DNA of 33,520 nt, taken from positions 1 to 33,520 of the forward strand of contig PBPM01000017.1 in NCBI GenBank assembly GCA_002724635.1. The letters are read 5' to 3'. Source of the stretch: Rhodospirillaceae bacterium (GTDB lineage Bacteria; Pseudomonadota; Alphaproteobacteria; UBA6615). Shown here in pieces: positions 1 to 8,280 of the stretch (positions are counted from its first letter, which is position 1; the number at the start of each line of letters is the position of its first letter). The position numbers and the translations under genes are program-made. The notes beneath the pieces are model-generated. The model did not search any database. It was not told the origin of the DNA and worked only from the letters and a program-made list of their open reading frames with translations.

Positions 1-2201
1 GCGCCCTTGGCACCCAGCACGTTGGTCTTTGCCGGCACCGGATGGTCCTCGAACACAATATTCGGAATCTGATCTGCGCGCGGCAGCGCATAGTCCATGT
101 AGGAGCCGGTGAGGAGCTGACCGTCGTCATCGTAAACGACTTCCTCCATCAGCGCCTGGCCAATACCCTGTACCACGCCGCCATGCACCTGCCCGGCGGC
201 CAGAAGTGGGTTTATCACGTTACCGAAGTCATCAACGACGGTGTACCTTACGACGTGCGTCTCGCCAGTGTCGGGGTCTATCTCGATTTCCACCACATGT
301 ACGCCATTGGGAAACGCCGAGCCGGCCGTGTCATGCACGAGGTCGACGTCAAGGCTATTCGGCAGTCCATTAGCACCACCCAACGCCCTTGCCTTCGCAG
401 CCAGTTCCATGATGCCGATCGAGCGGTCGGTGCCGGAGATACAGAACTTGCCATCAGTAAACTCGATGTCCTCAATCGCGGCCTCAAGTACATGGCCTGC
501 GACGACCGTCCCTTTCTCAATCACCGCGCCCGCGGATTCGTATATCGCGCCACCGGCTGCAATCACAGAGCGCGAACCCCCAGTCCCGCCGCCGACAAGA
601 AGCTGATCGGAATCGCCCTGTAGCAGATCGATCAACTCGAACGGTATTCCGAGCCGGGCGCTCAGCACCTGAGCGAAGGTGGCGCGATGGCCCTGACCAT
701 AGTCGAGAGTGCCGGAGACCACCGTGACGCGGCCGTCCTCGCTGAATCGGATACCGCCGTGTTCCTGACCCGCACCGGCAGTCACCTCGAGATAGGCACA
801 GACGCCAATGCCGCGCTTCAAGCCGCGCGCTTCGGACTCGGCTTTACGGCCCGCAAACCCGGCCCAATCAGCCGCCGCAACCGCCTGGTCCAGTACCGCC
901 TCGAAGTCACCGCTGTCGACAACCTGGCCACTCGCGGCAGTGAAGGGAAACGCGCCGGGCGAGACCAAGTTTCGCCGTCGCAGTTCGATCGGGTCGATCT
1001 GCATCTCACGCGCCGCGGTATCGACCAGCCGCTCCATTATAAGATTGCCTTCGGGACGGCCCGCGCCGCGGTAGGCGCCAACATAAACCGTGTTGGTGAA
1101 AACGCAGCGCATGTTCACGTCGATCGCCGGCGTCGCATACATACATGGCAGGTTCTTGCCGATGTTGACCGACTGGGCGAGAGGCCCGGTCCCTGTCAGG
1201 TACCCCCCCATGTTGGCTAGACCGTTCACCCGCGCAGCTAGGAACTTTCCGTCTGTATCAAGCGCGAGTTCGGCGTCATAATTGCTAGCTCGGCCTTGAT
1301 GATCAGACAGGCAGGCCTCGCTGCGATCTGAGGTCCACTTGACTGGACGGCCGAGCTGCTTCGCAGCCAGCATTATCACCGGATACTCGTGATAGGGCAT
1401 AGCCTTCATGCCGAATGACCCACCAACGTCACCCATGATGACGTGAATCTTCTCGGGTTCGCATTTAAAGATCGCGTTTGCCAGAATGTTCCGCATACCC
1501 ATCACGCCCTGTCCGCAGGCGTAGAGCACAAAGCGCCCGGTGTCGGCCTCGAAGTCTGCAAGCGCCGCGCGCGGTTCCATAGCCGAAACGAAGCAGCGGT
1601 TGTTTACAATGCGCATCCGGGTCACGTGGGCCGCAGCCTCAAAGGCCATAGCCGTCGCCTCGCTATCACCTGTCTGGAAGTCGAGACAAATATTGCCCGC
1701 CGCCTCGTCATGCAGAATTGGCGCATCGCCCGATACCGCCGCATCGAGCCCGGTTACCGCGGGCAGCGGAGTGATATCCAGTTTGATCAGTTCGACGGCG
1801 TCACACGCCGCGGCAACACTTTCGGCGATCACTGCCGCAATTGGCTCGCCGATATGGCGTACACGACCGTTTGCGAGTAGGGGGCGCGGCGGCTTGATCA
1901 GGGGAGACCCGTCCCGGCTCTTGACTGGCAGATTGTTCGGCAGAGTGCCGAGCCCCGCAGTAGCAATATCGTCGTAGGTATAGACAGCAAGCACACCCGG
2001 GGCAGACTTCGCGGTCGATATATCGAGTGTTGCGATATCACCATGAGCTACCTGTGAACGCAGGAAGACTGCATAGGCCTGTCCATCGACGTTTCGGTCG
2101 TCAATATAGACGCCCTCCCCGCGCAGGAGACGCGGGTCCTCTGTGCGCGCTACAGGCTGGCTAACGGCGTACGGACCAGTGCCAAAAATCGCATTTTCCA
2201 C
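1..2201 (-). CDS. Molybdenum hydroxylase large subunit (xanthine dehydrogenase/CoxL-like), C-terminus cut by window edge
   Basis: Molybdopterin-binding catalytic subunit of a molybdenum hydroxylase, which in this family works with a 2Fe-2S small subunit and an FAD subunit. Neither partner is visible; they may lie beyond the left edge. The frame is open for about 733 codons from a GTG at 2201 with AGGGGAG upstream; no ATG fits the frame nearby. The N-terminus carries the family opening ARTEDPRLLRGEGVYIDD. The active-site loop reads AYRGAGR at about residues 376-382, as in 'form II' CoxL-like enzymes and unlike the AYRCSFR loop of true aerobic CO dehydrogenase. QGHRATFAQ (about residue 503) and GGTGGSRS (about 536) are cofactor-contact segments. 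The sequence stops at NVLGAKG, just before the conserved GEAG segment with the catalytic Glu, so roughly 30-60 residues are missing. Family certain; substrate unknown. Confidence 0.93.
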   Translation of the reverse strand, partial: MENAIFGTGPYAVSQPVARTEDPRLLRGEGVYIDDRNVDGQAYAVFLRSQVAHGDIATLDISTAKSAPGVLAVYTYDDIATAGLGTLPNNLPVKSRDGSPLIKPPRPLLANGRVRHIGEPIAAVIAESVAAACDAVELIKLDITPLPAVTGLDAAVSGDAPILHDEAAGNICLDFQTGDSEATAMAFEAAAHVTRMRIVNNRCFVSAMEPRAALADFEADTGRFVLYACGQGVMGMRNILANAIFKCEPEKIHVIMGDVGGSFGMKAMPYHEYPVIMLAAKQLGRPVKWTSDRSEACLSDHQGRASNYDAELALDTDGKFLAARVNGLANMGGYLTGTGPLAQSVNIGKNLPCMYATPAIDVNMRCVFTNTVYVGAYRGAGRPEGNLIMERLVDTAAREMQIDPIELRRRNLVSPGAFPFTAASGQVVDSGDFEAVLDQAVAAADWAGFAGRKAESEARGLKRGIGVCAYLEVTAGAGQEHGGIRFSEDGRVTVVSGTLDYGQGHRATFAQVLSARLGIPFELIDLLQGDSDQLLVGGGTGGSRSVIAAGGAIYESAGAVIEKGTVVAGHVLEAAIEDIEFTDGKFCISGTDRSIGIMELAAKARALGGANGLPNSLDVDLVHDTAGSAFPNGVHVVEIEIDPDTGETHVVRYTVVDDFGNVINPLLAAGQVHGGVVQGIGQALMEEVVYDDDGQLLTGSYMDYALPRADQIPNIVFEDHPVPAKTNVLGAKG

Positions 2202-2330
2202 GGGACTTGCTCCCCTTAAGCGGATCGAGGGCGGGGTAACCCGCAACAGTGCGGCATGATAACGCTAAGGGGAGCGTGCGTGCCACGTTAACTCGGAAAA
2301 GACGCCATGCGTGCGCCACTGGATTTGCCC

Positions 2331-3380
2331 TTATTGCGCAGCCTGCGCTGTGCCGTTGTCGCGGCCTGCGAAATGCGGCATCACCTCTTCGGCGAATTGC
2401 TCGAGAGCCTCGAAATTACCGCTTAGGTCGTGCAACAAAACGTCGCGCACGCCGATCTCGTACAACCGCTCGATCCGCTCAATCATCTCCTCCGAATTGC
2501 CGATGATCGCACCATTCTCGGAGGTCTCCACCGGATCGCCACGGTTCTTATGGCGTGCGGCCGGTACAAAGGTCTTGGACTGGAACCGCGGATCGGTCGC
2601 CAGCACCTGGACCTCAGTCAAGAACTTACCACGCAGCACATGGGCCTCAGCGCGCTCGGCATCATTGTTCGCAACCATCAAGCCTCGGGTCACGGCAATA
2701 CGATCCGGGTCGAACTCCTCCCCCATCTGATCCAGTTCATCGCGATAATAATTCACGCTTTCCGCGATTGCTTCGAAGGACGGCACCTGTGCCAGCAGCA
2801 GGTTGAAACCATTACGCGCGGCGCTGCGAATCGAGACCTCGCTGGCCGCGCCCACCCACATAGGCGGATGAGGCTTCTGCACCACCGGCGGCTCTACGAT
2901 AATGTCGTTAAAAGTGTAGCGGTCAGAAGTGTAGGTCCAGCGCTCGGTTTCAGTGAAGGCCCGGCGCATAAAGTCGATCGATTCCTCAAAAATATCTTGG
3001 CCTTCAGCCATCTCGAGACCGAAGCCATGATACTCGTTGGCCCGGTAGCCTCGGCCGACACCAAAATCGTAGCGGCCCTTCGACAGCTGATCCACCGTCG
3101 CCACCTGTTCAGCAAGCAGCACGGGGTTGTGCCAGGGCACGACCACGACTGCACTACCGAGACGGATCTTCGACGTTATGCCAGCCAAGTAGGATATATA
3201 GTTGAGCGTCGCGGATAGCTGCGAGAAGCCAGTGAAATGGTGCTCTACCAACCACGCACTGGAATATCCTAACTGTTCAGCACCGAGGATATATTCGCCA
3301 TACTCATGATACCCAAGCGCCGCTTCCGTAACGACCTCTCCGGGAACCGCCTGCGCGCCGCCAAACAAACCAAATTTCAT
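2331..3380 (-). CDS. LLM class flavin-dependent monooxygenase (copy A)
   Basis: A 349-residue bacterial-luciferase-like TIM-barrel protein. Such enzymes use reduced flavin and O2 to oxidise small organic substrates and usually need a separate flavin reductase, which is not seen here. Family features: an N-terminal strand MKFGLFGG, VEHHFTGFSQ near residues 45-55, the SKIRLGSAVVVVPWHNPV segment near 70-87, EQVATVDQLSKGRYDFGVGRG near 91-111, and KPHPPMWVGA near 170. GGGG sits eight bases before the ATG. It lies 34 bases after copy B (3415-4473) and is a close paralog: the first 115 residues are nearly identical, the region around 260-290 differs and is shorter here. Its codon use is GC-rich like the general surroundings. 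The substrate cannot be predicted. Confidence 0.93.
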   Translation of the reverse strand: MKFGLFGGAQAVPGEVVTEAALGYHEYGEYILGAEQLGYSSAWLVEHHFTGFSQLSATLNYISYLAGITSKIRLGSAVVVVPWHNPVLLAEQVATVDQLSKGRYDFGVGRGYRANEYHGFGLEMAEGQDIFEESIDFMRRAFTETERWTYTSDRYTFNDIIVEPPVVQKPHPPMWVGAASEVSIRSAARNGFNLLLAQVPSFEAIAESVNYYRDELDQMGEEFDPDRIAVTRGLMVANNDAERAEAHVLRGKFLTEVQVLATDPRFQSKTFVPAARHKNRGDPVETSENGAIIGNSEEMIERIERLYEIGVRDVLLHDLSGNFEALEQFAEEVMPHFAGRDNGTAQAAQ

Positions 3381-3414
3381 AAACTAACCCCGTTCCCTCT
3401 ATCCAACCCGCATC

Positions 3415-4473
3415 CTACTCTGCTGCCTCGGTGGCGGGATCGTTGCTGATAACAAAATGCGGCATAACCTCTTCGGCAAATTGATGCAATGCATCAAAGC
3501 TACCACTCAGATCATGCAGCAAGATGTTACGCACGCCGACATCTTGGAGTTTCTGCACACGCTCCCCCATCTCATCCGAGCTTCCGAGCACAGCGCCCCC
3601 TTCGGAAATTCCGACAAAGTCATCGCCATCTGCACCGCCGCGTTTTTCGTCGACCGGATTAAAGGATCGGACCCGCATGTTTTTATCAGCAGAGAGCACC
3701 TGCACCTCATTGATAAACTTGCCGCGCAGGACATGGGCATCTTTTCGCTGATTGTCGTTGTTTGCGACCATCAACCCACGCGTCACACCAATGCGATAAG
3801 GATCGAAGGGTTTTCCCAAACTATCAAGTTCATCTTGGTACCATTTGATGCGTTCACCGATCCCCTCGAAGGAAGTCATCTGATCGAGCAGAAGGTTGAA
3901 ATCATTGCGCGCGGCCGCACGGATTGATTTTTCACTACCTGCTCCTACCCACATGGGTGGATGCGGCAGTTTAACTACGGGTGGTTCGACTATTATGTCG
4001 TTGAACGTCCAGCGCTCCGATTTATATGACCAACGGCCGTTTTCGGTGAATGCCCGACGCATAAAAGCAATTGTTTCCTGAAAAATATCTTCAGCTTCGG
4101 ATATATCAATGCCAAAGCCGTTAAACTCGTTCGCTCGGTACCCACGACCAACCCCAAAATCGTACCTTCCTTTCGATAACTGATCGACAGTTGCAACCTG
4201 TTCGGCGAGTAATACTGGATTGTGCCAAGGAACTACAACTACAGCACTTCCTAGCCGAATTTTTGATGTAATACCAGATAGATAAGATATATAATTTAGA
4301 GTTGCTGACAGCTGTGAAAAGCCAGTGAAATGGTGTTCCACCATCCATGCACTGTCGTAACCCAGACGCTCAGCCGTCTGGATGTAATCACCATATTCGT
4401 GGTAGCCGAGTGCGGCCTCGGTAACAGCTTCGCCTGGAACGGCTTGCGCCCCTCCAAATAATCCAAATTTCAT
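3415..4473 (-). CDS. LLM class flavin-dependent monooxygenase (copy B)
   Basis: A 352-residue luciferase-like monooxygenase, paralog of the gene just downstream. The start is set at 4473 because MKFGLFGGAQAVPGE aligns exactly with the start of copy A and GGGA lies upstream; the frame is open eight codons further. The blocks VEHHFTGFSQ, KIRLGSAVVVVPWHNP, KGRYDFGVGRGYRANE and LPHPPMWVGAGSE match copy A. A more acidic and glycine-rich stretch near residues 275-295 (GGADGDDFVGISEGG) is specific to this copy. The two proteins are almost identical over long blocks, yet this gene uses many A/T-ending codons, most visibly at 4190-4330, where copy A uses G/C. A perfect TATAAT box lies at 4524-4529, about 50 bases upstream, so it may have its own promoter. 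Function beyond family level is unknown. Confidence 0.93.
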   Translation of the reverse strand: MKFGLFGGAQAVPGEAVTEAALGYHEYGDYIQTAERLGYDSAWMVEHHFTGFSQLSATLNYISYLSGITSKIRLGSAVVVVPWHNPVLLAEQVATVDQLSKGRYDFGVGRGYRANEFNGFGIDISEAEDIFQETIAFMRRAFTENGRWSYKSERWTFNDIIVEPPVVKLPHPPMWVGAGSEKSIRAAARNDFNLLLDQMTSFEGIGERIKWYQDELDSLGKPFDPYRIGVTRGLMVANNDNQRKDAHVLRGKFINEVQVLSADKNMRVRSFNPVDEKRGGADGDDFVGISEGGAVLGSSDEMGERVQKLQDVGVRNILLHDLSGSFDALHQFAEEVMPHFVISNDPATEAAE

Positions 4474-4523
4474 TTTATTTCCCAACGAGTTGTACATAAA
4501 CTAAATTACGTCCAATAGCGATT

Positions 4524-4552
4524 ATTATACGCTAAAGATCGGTTTTCCGATC
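4524..4552 (-). terminator. Small hairpin and TATAAT box between permease and monooxygenase B
   Basis: On the minus strand a perfect 6-bp stem, GATCGG-AAAA-CCGATC (4537-4552), follows the permease stop by 34 bases and is followed by only three T residues, so it would be a weak terminator. Eight bases further a perfect TATAAT (4529-4524) could serve as the -10 box for the monooxygenase genes; no good -35 box is visible at the right distance. Confidence 0.3.
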
Positions 4553-4586
4553 ACTTTCTGAGACATTAGATAGGACAGCCTTCTCC

Positions 4587-5471
4587 TCAACGGCGAACGA
4601 AACCAAAGCTGAGGCCTCGGACTAGATGCTTGCGGATAAGCAGCCCGATGATCAGGAGTGGCAGGGTAGCGCCGACCGATAAGGCCGCCTGAAATCCGTG
4701 GGGGGCCGAGTTTCCGGCAAACCGATTGAGATGCACCGGCAATGTGGAGACATCCGTCTTGGACAGTATCAGTGCAAAATAGTACTCGCTCCAGTTTAGG
4801 ATTAAGAGAAACAGAAACGTCGCGGCCAGCCCCGGGCGCATCAGGGGTAGGATAATCTCCCAAATGACCCGCCAGCGCCCAGCCCCGAGTATTTCGGCGG
4901 CCTGTTCAAACTCTTGCGGGACATCATCGACGAAACTCTTCATAACCAGCATCGCGTAAGGCACTGTGATAAGGGTATAGAGCATGATCAGCCCGATCAG
5001 CGTATCCTCGATACCCAGCGTGGAAAACCATAGGAACACTGGGGCTGCGACCACAAAGGGCGGGATCATGCGCAGCATCAGGAAGTACAGCAGCTGGCTG
5101 TCCGTCAGGATCCTATACCTCGACGCGCCGTAGGCGATGACAGCACCGAGTAGCGTGGCGATCGTGGATGAGATGATGGCGATGATGAAGGTGTTGATCA
5201 GTGCGCCCCACGGCCCGATCACCTCCGTCTCACCCATCGGCGCTCCGGCGCCGGTTACTAGGTCATTCATCCAGACCTGTATGTAGTTGAACAGCGTCGG
5301 TTCTTCAGGCCACCAGACGACCGGCCACCCGCTCCAGTCCTGAGGCGGCTTGAGGGACGTTGCGAAAACCCAGAACAGCGGGAAAACCGCAATCACCAGC
5401 CAAATAAGCAGCAATCCGTGGCGAATGACCGGGTGCAGTTCGCCGCGGCGACGTTTCATGATTAGGCACAT
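4587..5471 (-). CDS. ABC transporter permease, MalG-type (carbohydrate-type importer inner-membrane subunit), without partners
   Basis: Inner-membrane permease of the binding-protein-dependent family, about 290 residues with six likely membrane segments. The cytoplasmic coupling loop (EAA loop) is clear near residues 190-212: EQAAEILGAGRWRVIWEIIL followed by PLMRPG. The short first periplasmic region (SLKPPQDWSGWPVVWWPEEPT) and C-terminal basic tail are typical of MalG/UgpE-like subunits. It starts 13 bases after the LVIVD gene. Two in-frame ATGs exist (5471 and 5459, the latter giving MKRRRGELHP); neither has a good Shine-Dalgarno sequence. Odd: no companion permease, ATPase or binding protein is present in this segment, and both neighbours are soluble proteins. 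It may serve a transporter encoded elsewhere or be a leftover of a larger operon. Confidence 0.9.
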   Translation of the reverse strand: MCLIMKRRRGELHPVIRHGLLLIWLVIAVFPLFWVFATSLKPPQDWSGWPVVWWPEEPTLFNYIQVWMNDLVTGAGAPMGETEVIGPWGALINTFIIAIISSTIATLLGAVIAYGASRYRILTDSQLLYFLMLRMIPPFVVAAPVFLWFSTLGIEDTLIGLIMLYTLITVPYAMLVMKSFVDDVPQEFEQAAEILGAGRWRVIWEIILPLMRPGLAATFLFLLILNWSEYYFALILSKTDVSTLPVHLNRFAGNSAPHGFQAALSVGATLPLLIIGLLIRKHLVRGLSFGFVRR

Positions 5472-5484
5472 GTACGGTGACGAA

Positions 5485-6714
5485 TCAAAGATTCAAGCCG
5501 TCGTAGTGCAACACGTAGATACCGTGGTTCTTGTCCGATACGAAGATATTGCCTCTCGCGTCTACGATCACATCTTCGGTCTGCGCAACGAGCTTGGATG
5601 CCGGCAGCAAGCCACGCCGCTCGATCGGATCGGGCGGCAGAAAATAGCCTACCTCGCGCGGCTGCTCGGCATTCGAAATGTCGTAAACCCGCAAGCCCGC
5701 GTTGAAATAGGTCAGGAAGCACAGGTCCTCACCCTGATAGAGGATGTCCTGATACTGGGGCTGATGCTGGTTGTGCGGCCCGAACCGCCCGCCGCGCGCG
5801 CAGAAGGTCGGATAGGGCGCCTCTTCCGGCGGTACCGGCAGCGGGAACAGCGACATCAGACGGGGATTGGTGTTATCGCTGACATCCACAATGCCCGCAT
5901 AGCCCAGCGGTTCCTCGCAGTTTTCCTTAATTGCCTCGGAGTTGACGATCACCAGATCGCGTCCCTTTAGCGGGACGGCGGTATGCACCGCGATGAAAGT
6001 CTGGAAGGGCGGCGAGAACGGCAAATCACCGATCAGGGTTGGATTAGTCTTGTCACTGATGTCGAGAATGACGAAGCCGCCAGCGCTGTAGGGCAGATAG
6101 GCTAGGTCGCCTTTCACATAGGCGCCGCCGTGCAGCATGGTGCCCGGCTTGGGGCCCGCCTCGCCGCCGCCGATATGCTGTCCCTCCATCCACCAGCGCC
6201 CAACCTCGACCGGGTTGCGCGGGTCGTCTATGTCGACGATCTGCAGGATGTTGCCGTCATAGCCCTCCGGCAGGCCGGTCGCGTAGATATACCGACCGCC
6301 GTCATAATAATTCCGGTGGGTGCCGTAACCGCCAGTCTTCCAGTGGCTGAGCTGCTCAGGGTTCTCCGGGTCTGTCAGGTCCCAGAGCAGGAACCCCTCG
6401 CCCCATGGCTGACCGTCTATATGGCCCCAGCCGTCCATGATCTTTTCCTGGGACGTCACCAGCATGTTGTCGGCGACCTGAACCTGAAGTGTCCAAGTGT
6501 TCGGCGGTCCTTCGATGTAGCGCACGAAACGAGGATTTGCGGGGTCGGTGACCTCTAAGATCGAGAATCCCGAGCACCAGAATTGGCCGGTGTAGAGGTA
6601 CCAGCGGTCGCCGCACTTGTGCAGCGCCAACTTGAACGCCGGCCGTCCGTCGACATCGTCATAACCAATCACATCGATGTTCGATGTGTACATTTTGCCT
6701 GATGGAAAAGTCAT
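5485..6714 (-). CDS. LVIVD-repeat beta-propeller protein
   Basis: A 409-residue protein built from a repeat of the form hydrophobic-x-D-[IV]-[ST]-D-x-x-N-P-x-x-[VI]-G. I count six copies, near residues 51-64, 109-122, 158-171, 215-228, 274-287 and 341-355, as expected for a beta-propeller of the LVIVD family. A histidine-rich segment RFGPHNQHQPQ lies near 310-320. Cysteines at 34, 47, 266, 305 and 332 are scattered, with no CxxC. There is no signal peptide or membrane segment, so it looks cytoplasmic. AGGGGG sits six bases before the ATG at 6714. It is the first gene of a minus-strand run (propeller, permease, two monooxygenases), which suggests shared control. The biochemical role of the family is not established; a scaffold or a binding or lactonase-like role would be guesswork. 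Confidence 0.85.
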   Translation of the reverse strand: MTFPSGKMYTSNIDVIGYDDVDGRPAFKLALHKCGDRWYLYTGQFWCSGFSILEVTDPANPRFVRYIEGPPNTWTLQVQVADNMLVTSQEKIMDGWGHIDGQPWGEGFLLWDLTDPENPEQLSHWKTGGYGTHRNYYDGGRYIYATGLPEGYDGNILQIVDIDDPRNPVEVGRWWMEGQHIGGGEAGPKPGTMLHGGAYVKGDLAYLPYSAGGFVILDISDKTNPTLIGDLPFSPPFQTFIAVHTAVPLKGRDLVIVNSEAIKENCEEPLGYAGIVDVSDNTNPRLMSLFPLPVPPEEAPYPTFCARGGRFGPHNQHQPQYQDILYQGEDLCFLTYFNAGLRVYDISNAEQPREVGYFLPPDPIERRGLLPASKLVAQTEDVIVDARGNIFVSDKNHGIYVLHYDGLNL

Positions 6715-7135
6715 GCTGCCCCCTTAGCAATGCATGTCCCGGTATTTTCTTGATTCGGACTTCAACCTTAGGGACTAGGGCAATTCCGTGTAAAGCGCCG
6801 CCCCACGAGAACGTATTTCGACCCGCAGAGGCTGACTAAGTGCGGGGCTTTGCCAGTGAAGCCTTGGTCTCCACCGGCATGGGCAATCTTGAACCAAATG
6901 ACGGACACCCCTCTAAAAGTCCATAGCGGATGAGCTGCGGCGCGGCGGTGCTCACGGCGCATGGCCCGATGCACCGGATTATTGAGAGCAACCACAGCGA
7001 GGTGATTACCAATGTCCATCTGGAGATGTTCACGAGCCAGACACGGCCGCGACGACCGCTTGCGTTCACGCGGAAGACCGTTGCGTCTACTCGCTGGAGC
7101 CCTCGCGGGACTGGAAAACCGTCTAACCGGCGCGC
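6715..7135. other. 421-base gene-free stretch
   Basis: No gene could be supported. The minus strand keeps an open but compositionally poor, arginine- and proline-rich frame at about 6768-7135 with no recognisable domain and no start with a ribosome site. The last 50 bases before 6714 hold the AGGGGG ribosome site of the LVIVD gene and presumably its promoter. No hairpin with a T-run was seen after the enolase-family gene. Confidence 0.5.
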
Positions 7136-8230
7136 CTAGCGGACGAAAGAAGCCAGCGCATCCTCATCGACATCGACGCCCAGTCCGGCACCCGTGGGCA
7201 CGTTCGCGCGACCATCGACAACCTGTACCGGATTGCGGACGACATCGCCCTTCAGGAACTGGCAGGTGCAGCTTGTCCCCCACTCTATGGACGGCGCTGC
7301 CGCGCCGAGCTGCAGCACCGCCGCGCTCGACACGCTGGATTCCGCGATCTTGCCGGCGAGGTTCACATGCATTCCCAACTCGTCGAACAGCTTCGTCGCC
7401 TCATGGGCCCGGGTCACACCCCCAAGCTTGATCATCTTGATGCTGCCGCCCTGGGCAGCGCCCATGGCGTGGTGCTTGCGCACATCGTCGAAGCTGTGGA
7501 GCCCTTCGTCCGCGCCGATCGGGCAGGCCGATGCGACCGCAATCTCCGTCATGCCTTCCACGTCATGGCCCATCACCGGCTGCTCCAGAAAATCAAGAGC
7601 CTCGCTCGCCCCGGCAGCGAATTTGAGCGCCTCTTCGCGCGTCCATCCCTGATTGCAGTCGGCCGAAAGCTGAACCCCGCCGTTCACCGCCTTGCGGATC
7701 GCGAGCGTGCGTTCGATATCCTCTTGGACCGGCTTCCCGCCGACCTTGATCTTCATGTGGCTCACGCCGGCCGCGGCGCGCTCACCGGCCTCGGGCACAT
7801 CGATATCGATATTGCCAGTGGCCAGCATCGACAGGACCGGTACCTCACTGCGGCGAATGCCGCCAAGCAATTCCGCAACGGTCTTCTGCTGCGCCTTGCC
7901 TGCAAGGTCATAGCAGGCCATCTCTATCACGGTTTTCGCGCTCGCATTGCCATACATGCGCCAGTCCATCTCCGCTAGATTTGCTGCGAATGCCGAGGGG
8001 TCACGCCCCAACAGAAATGGTGTCAGGAACTTGACGGCCGCGACGATGCTCTCGACTGTTTCTCCGGTCATAGACGGCGAGGACGACGCCTCACCCCAGC
8101 CGACGAGGCCGTCGTCGGTCTCAATGCGTGCGAATACATTCTCGGAGACTGCAATCTCGACCCCGGACATCTTAAATGGCCTGACCAACGGCAGATCCGC
8201 CGCTATGGCTTCGATTTTCGTGATCTTCAT
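7136..8230 (-). CDS. Mandelate racemase/muconate lactonizing enzyme family protein (enolase superfamily)
   Basis: A 364-residue enolase-superfamily enzyme; members remove a proton alpha to a carboxylate to racemise, dehydrate or cycloisomerise an acid. N-terminal capping domain to about residue 125, then a TIM barrel. Catalytic KxK at K160/K162 (HMKIKVG), Mg ligands D191 (SADCNQGW), E216 (DFLEQPV) and D241 (IGADEG), and the second general base K265 (SIKMIKLGG). This Lys pattern places it in the muconate-lactonizing subgroup, not the mandelate racemase (His) subgroup. GGAG precedes the ATG. It lies 50 bases after the 3-hydroxyacyl-CoA dehydrogenase gene and is probably co-transcribed with it. 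Dipeptide epimerase, cycloisomerase or o-succinylbenzoate-synthase-like activity are all possible; the adjacent MenB/BadI-like gene makes a cyclic-acid substrate worth considering. Confidence 0.92.
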   Translation of the reverse strand: MKITKIEAIAADLPLVRPFKMSGVEIAVSENVFARIETDDGLVGWGEASSSPSMTGETVESIVAAVKFLTPFLLGRDPSAFAANLAEMDWRMYGNASAKTVIEMACYDLAGKAQQKTVAELLGGIRRSEVPVLSMLATGNIDIDVPEAGERAAAGVSHMKIKVGGKPVQEDIERTLAIRKAVNGGVQLSADCNQGWTREEALKFAAGASEALDFLEQPVMGHDVEGMTEIAVASACPIGADEGLHSFDDVRKHHAMGAAQGGSIKMIKLGGVTRAHEATKLFDELGMHVNLAGKIAESSVSSAAVLQLGAAAPSIEWGTSCTCQFLKGDVVRNPVQVVDGRANVPTGAGLGVDVDEDALASFVR

Positions 8231-8280
8231 CTGTCGTCTCCGTTCCGCGTTTCCATCGCCGCCATCCCGCGCGGCGCCAG

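Noticed and set aside
1..2201. True aerobic carbon monoxide dehydrogenase (CoxL form I)
   Set aside because: The active-site loop is AYRGAGR, not AYRCSFR, so CO oxidation should not be assumed.
2430..3218. 262-codon open frame on the plus strand
   Set aside because: Lies entirely antisense to monooxygenase A, has no recognisable domain and no ribosome site; a GC-rich shadow frame.
6768..7135. Possible transposase or other gene remnant on the minus strand
   Set aside because: A few residues (HAGGDQG) faintly recall a DDE transposase, but there is no consistent alignment, no inverted repeats and no target duplication.
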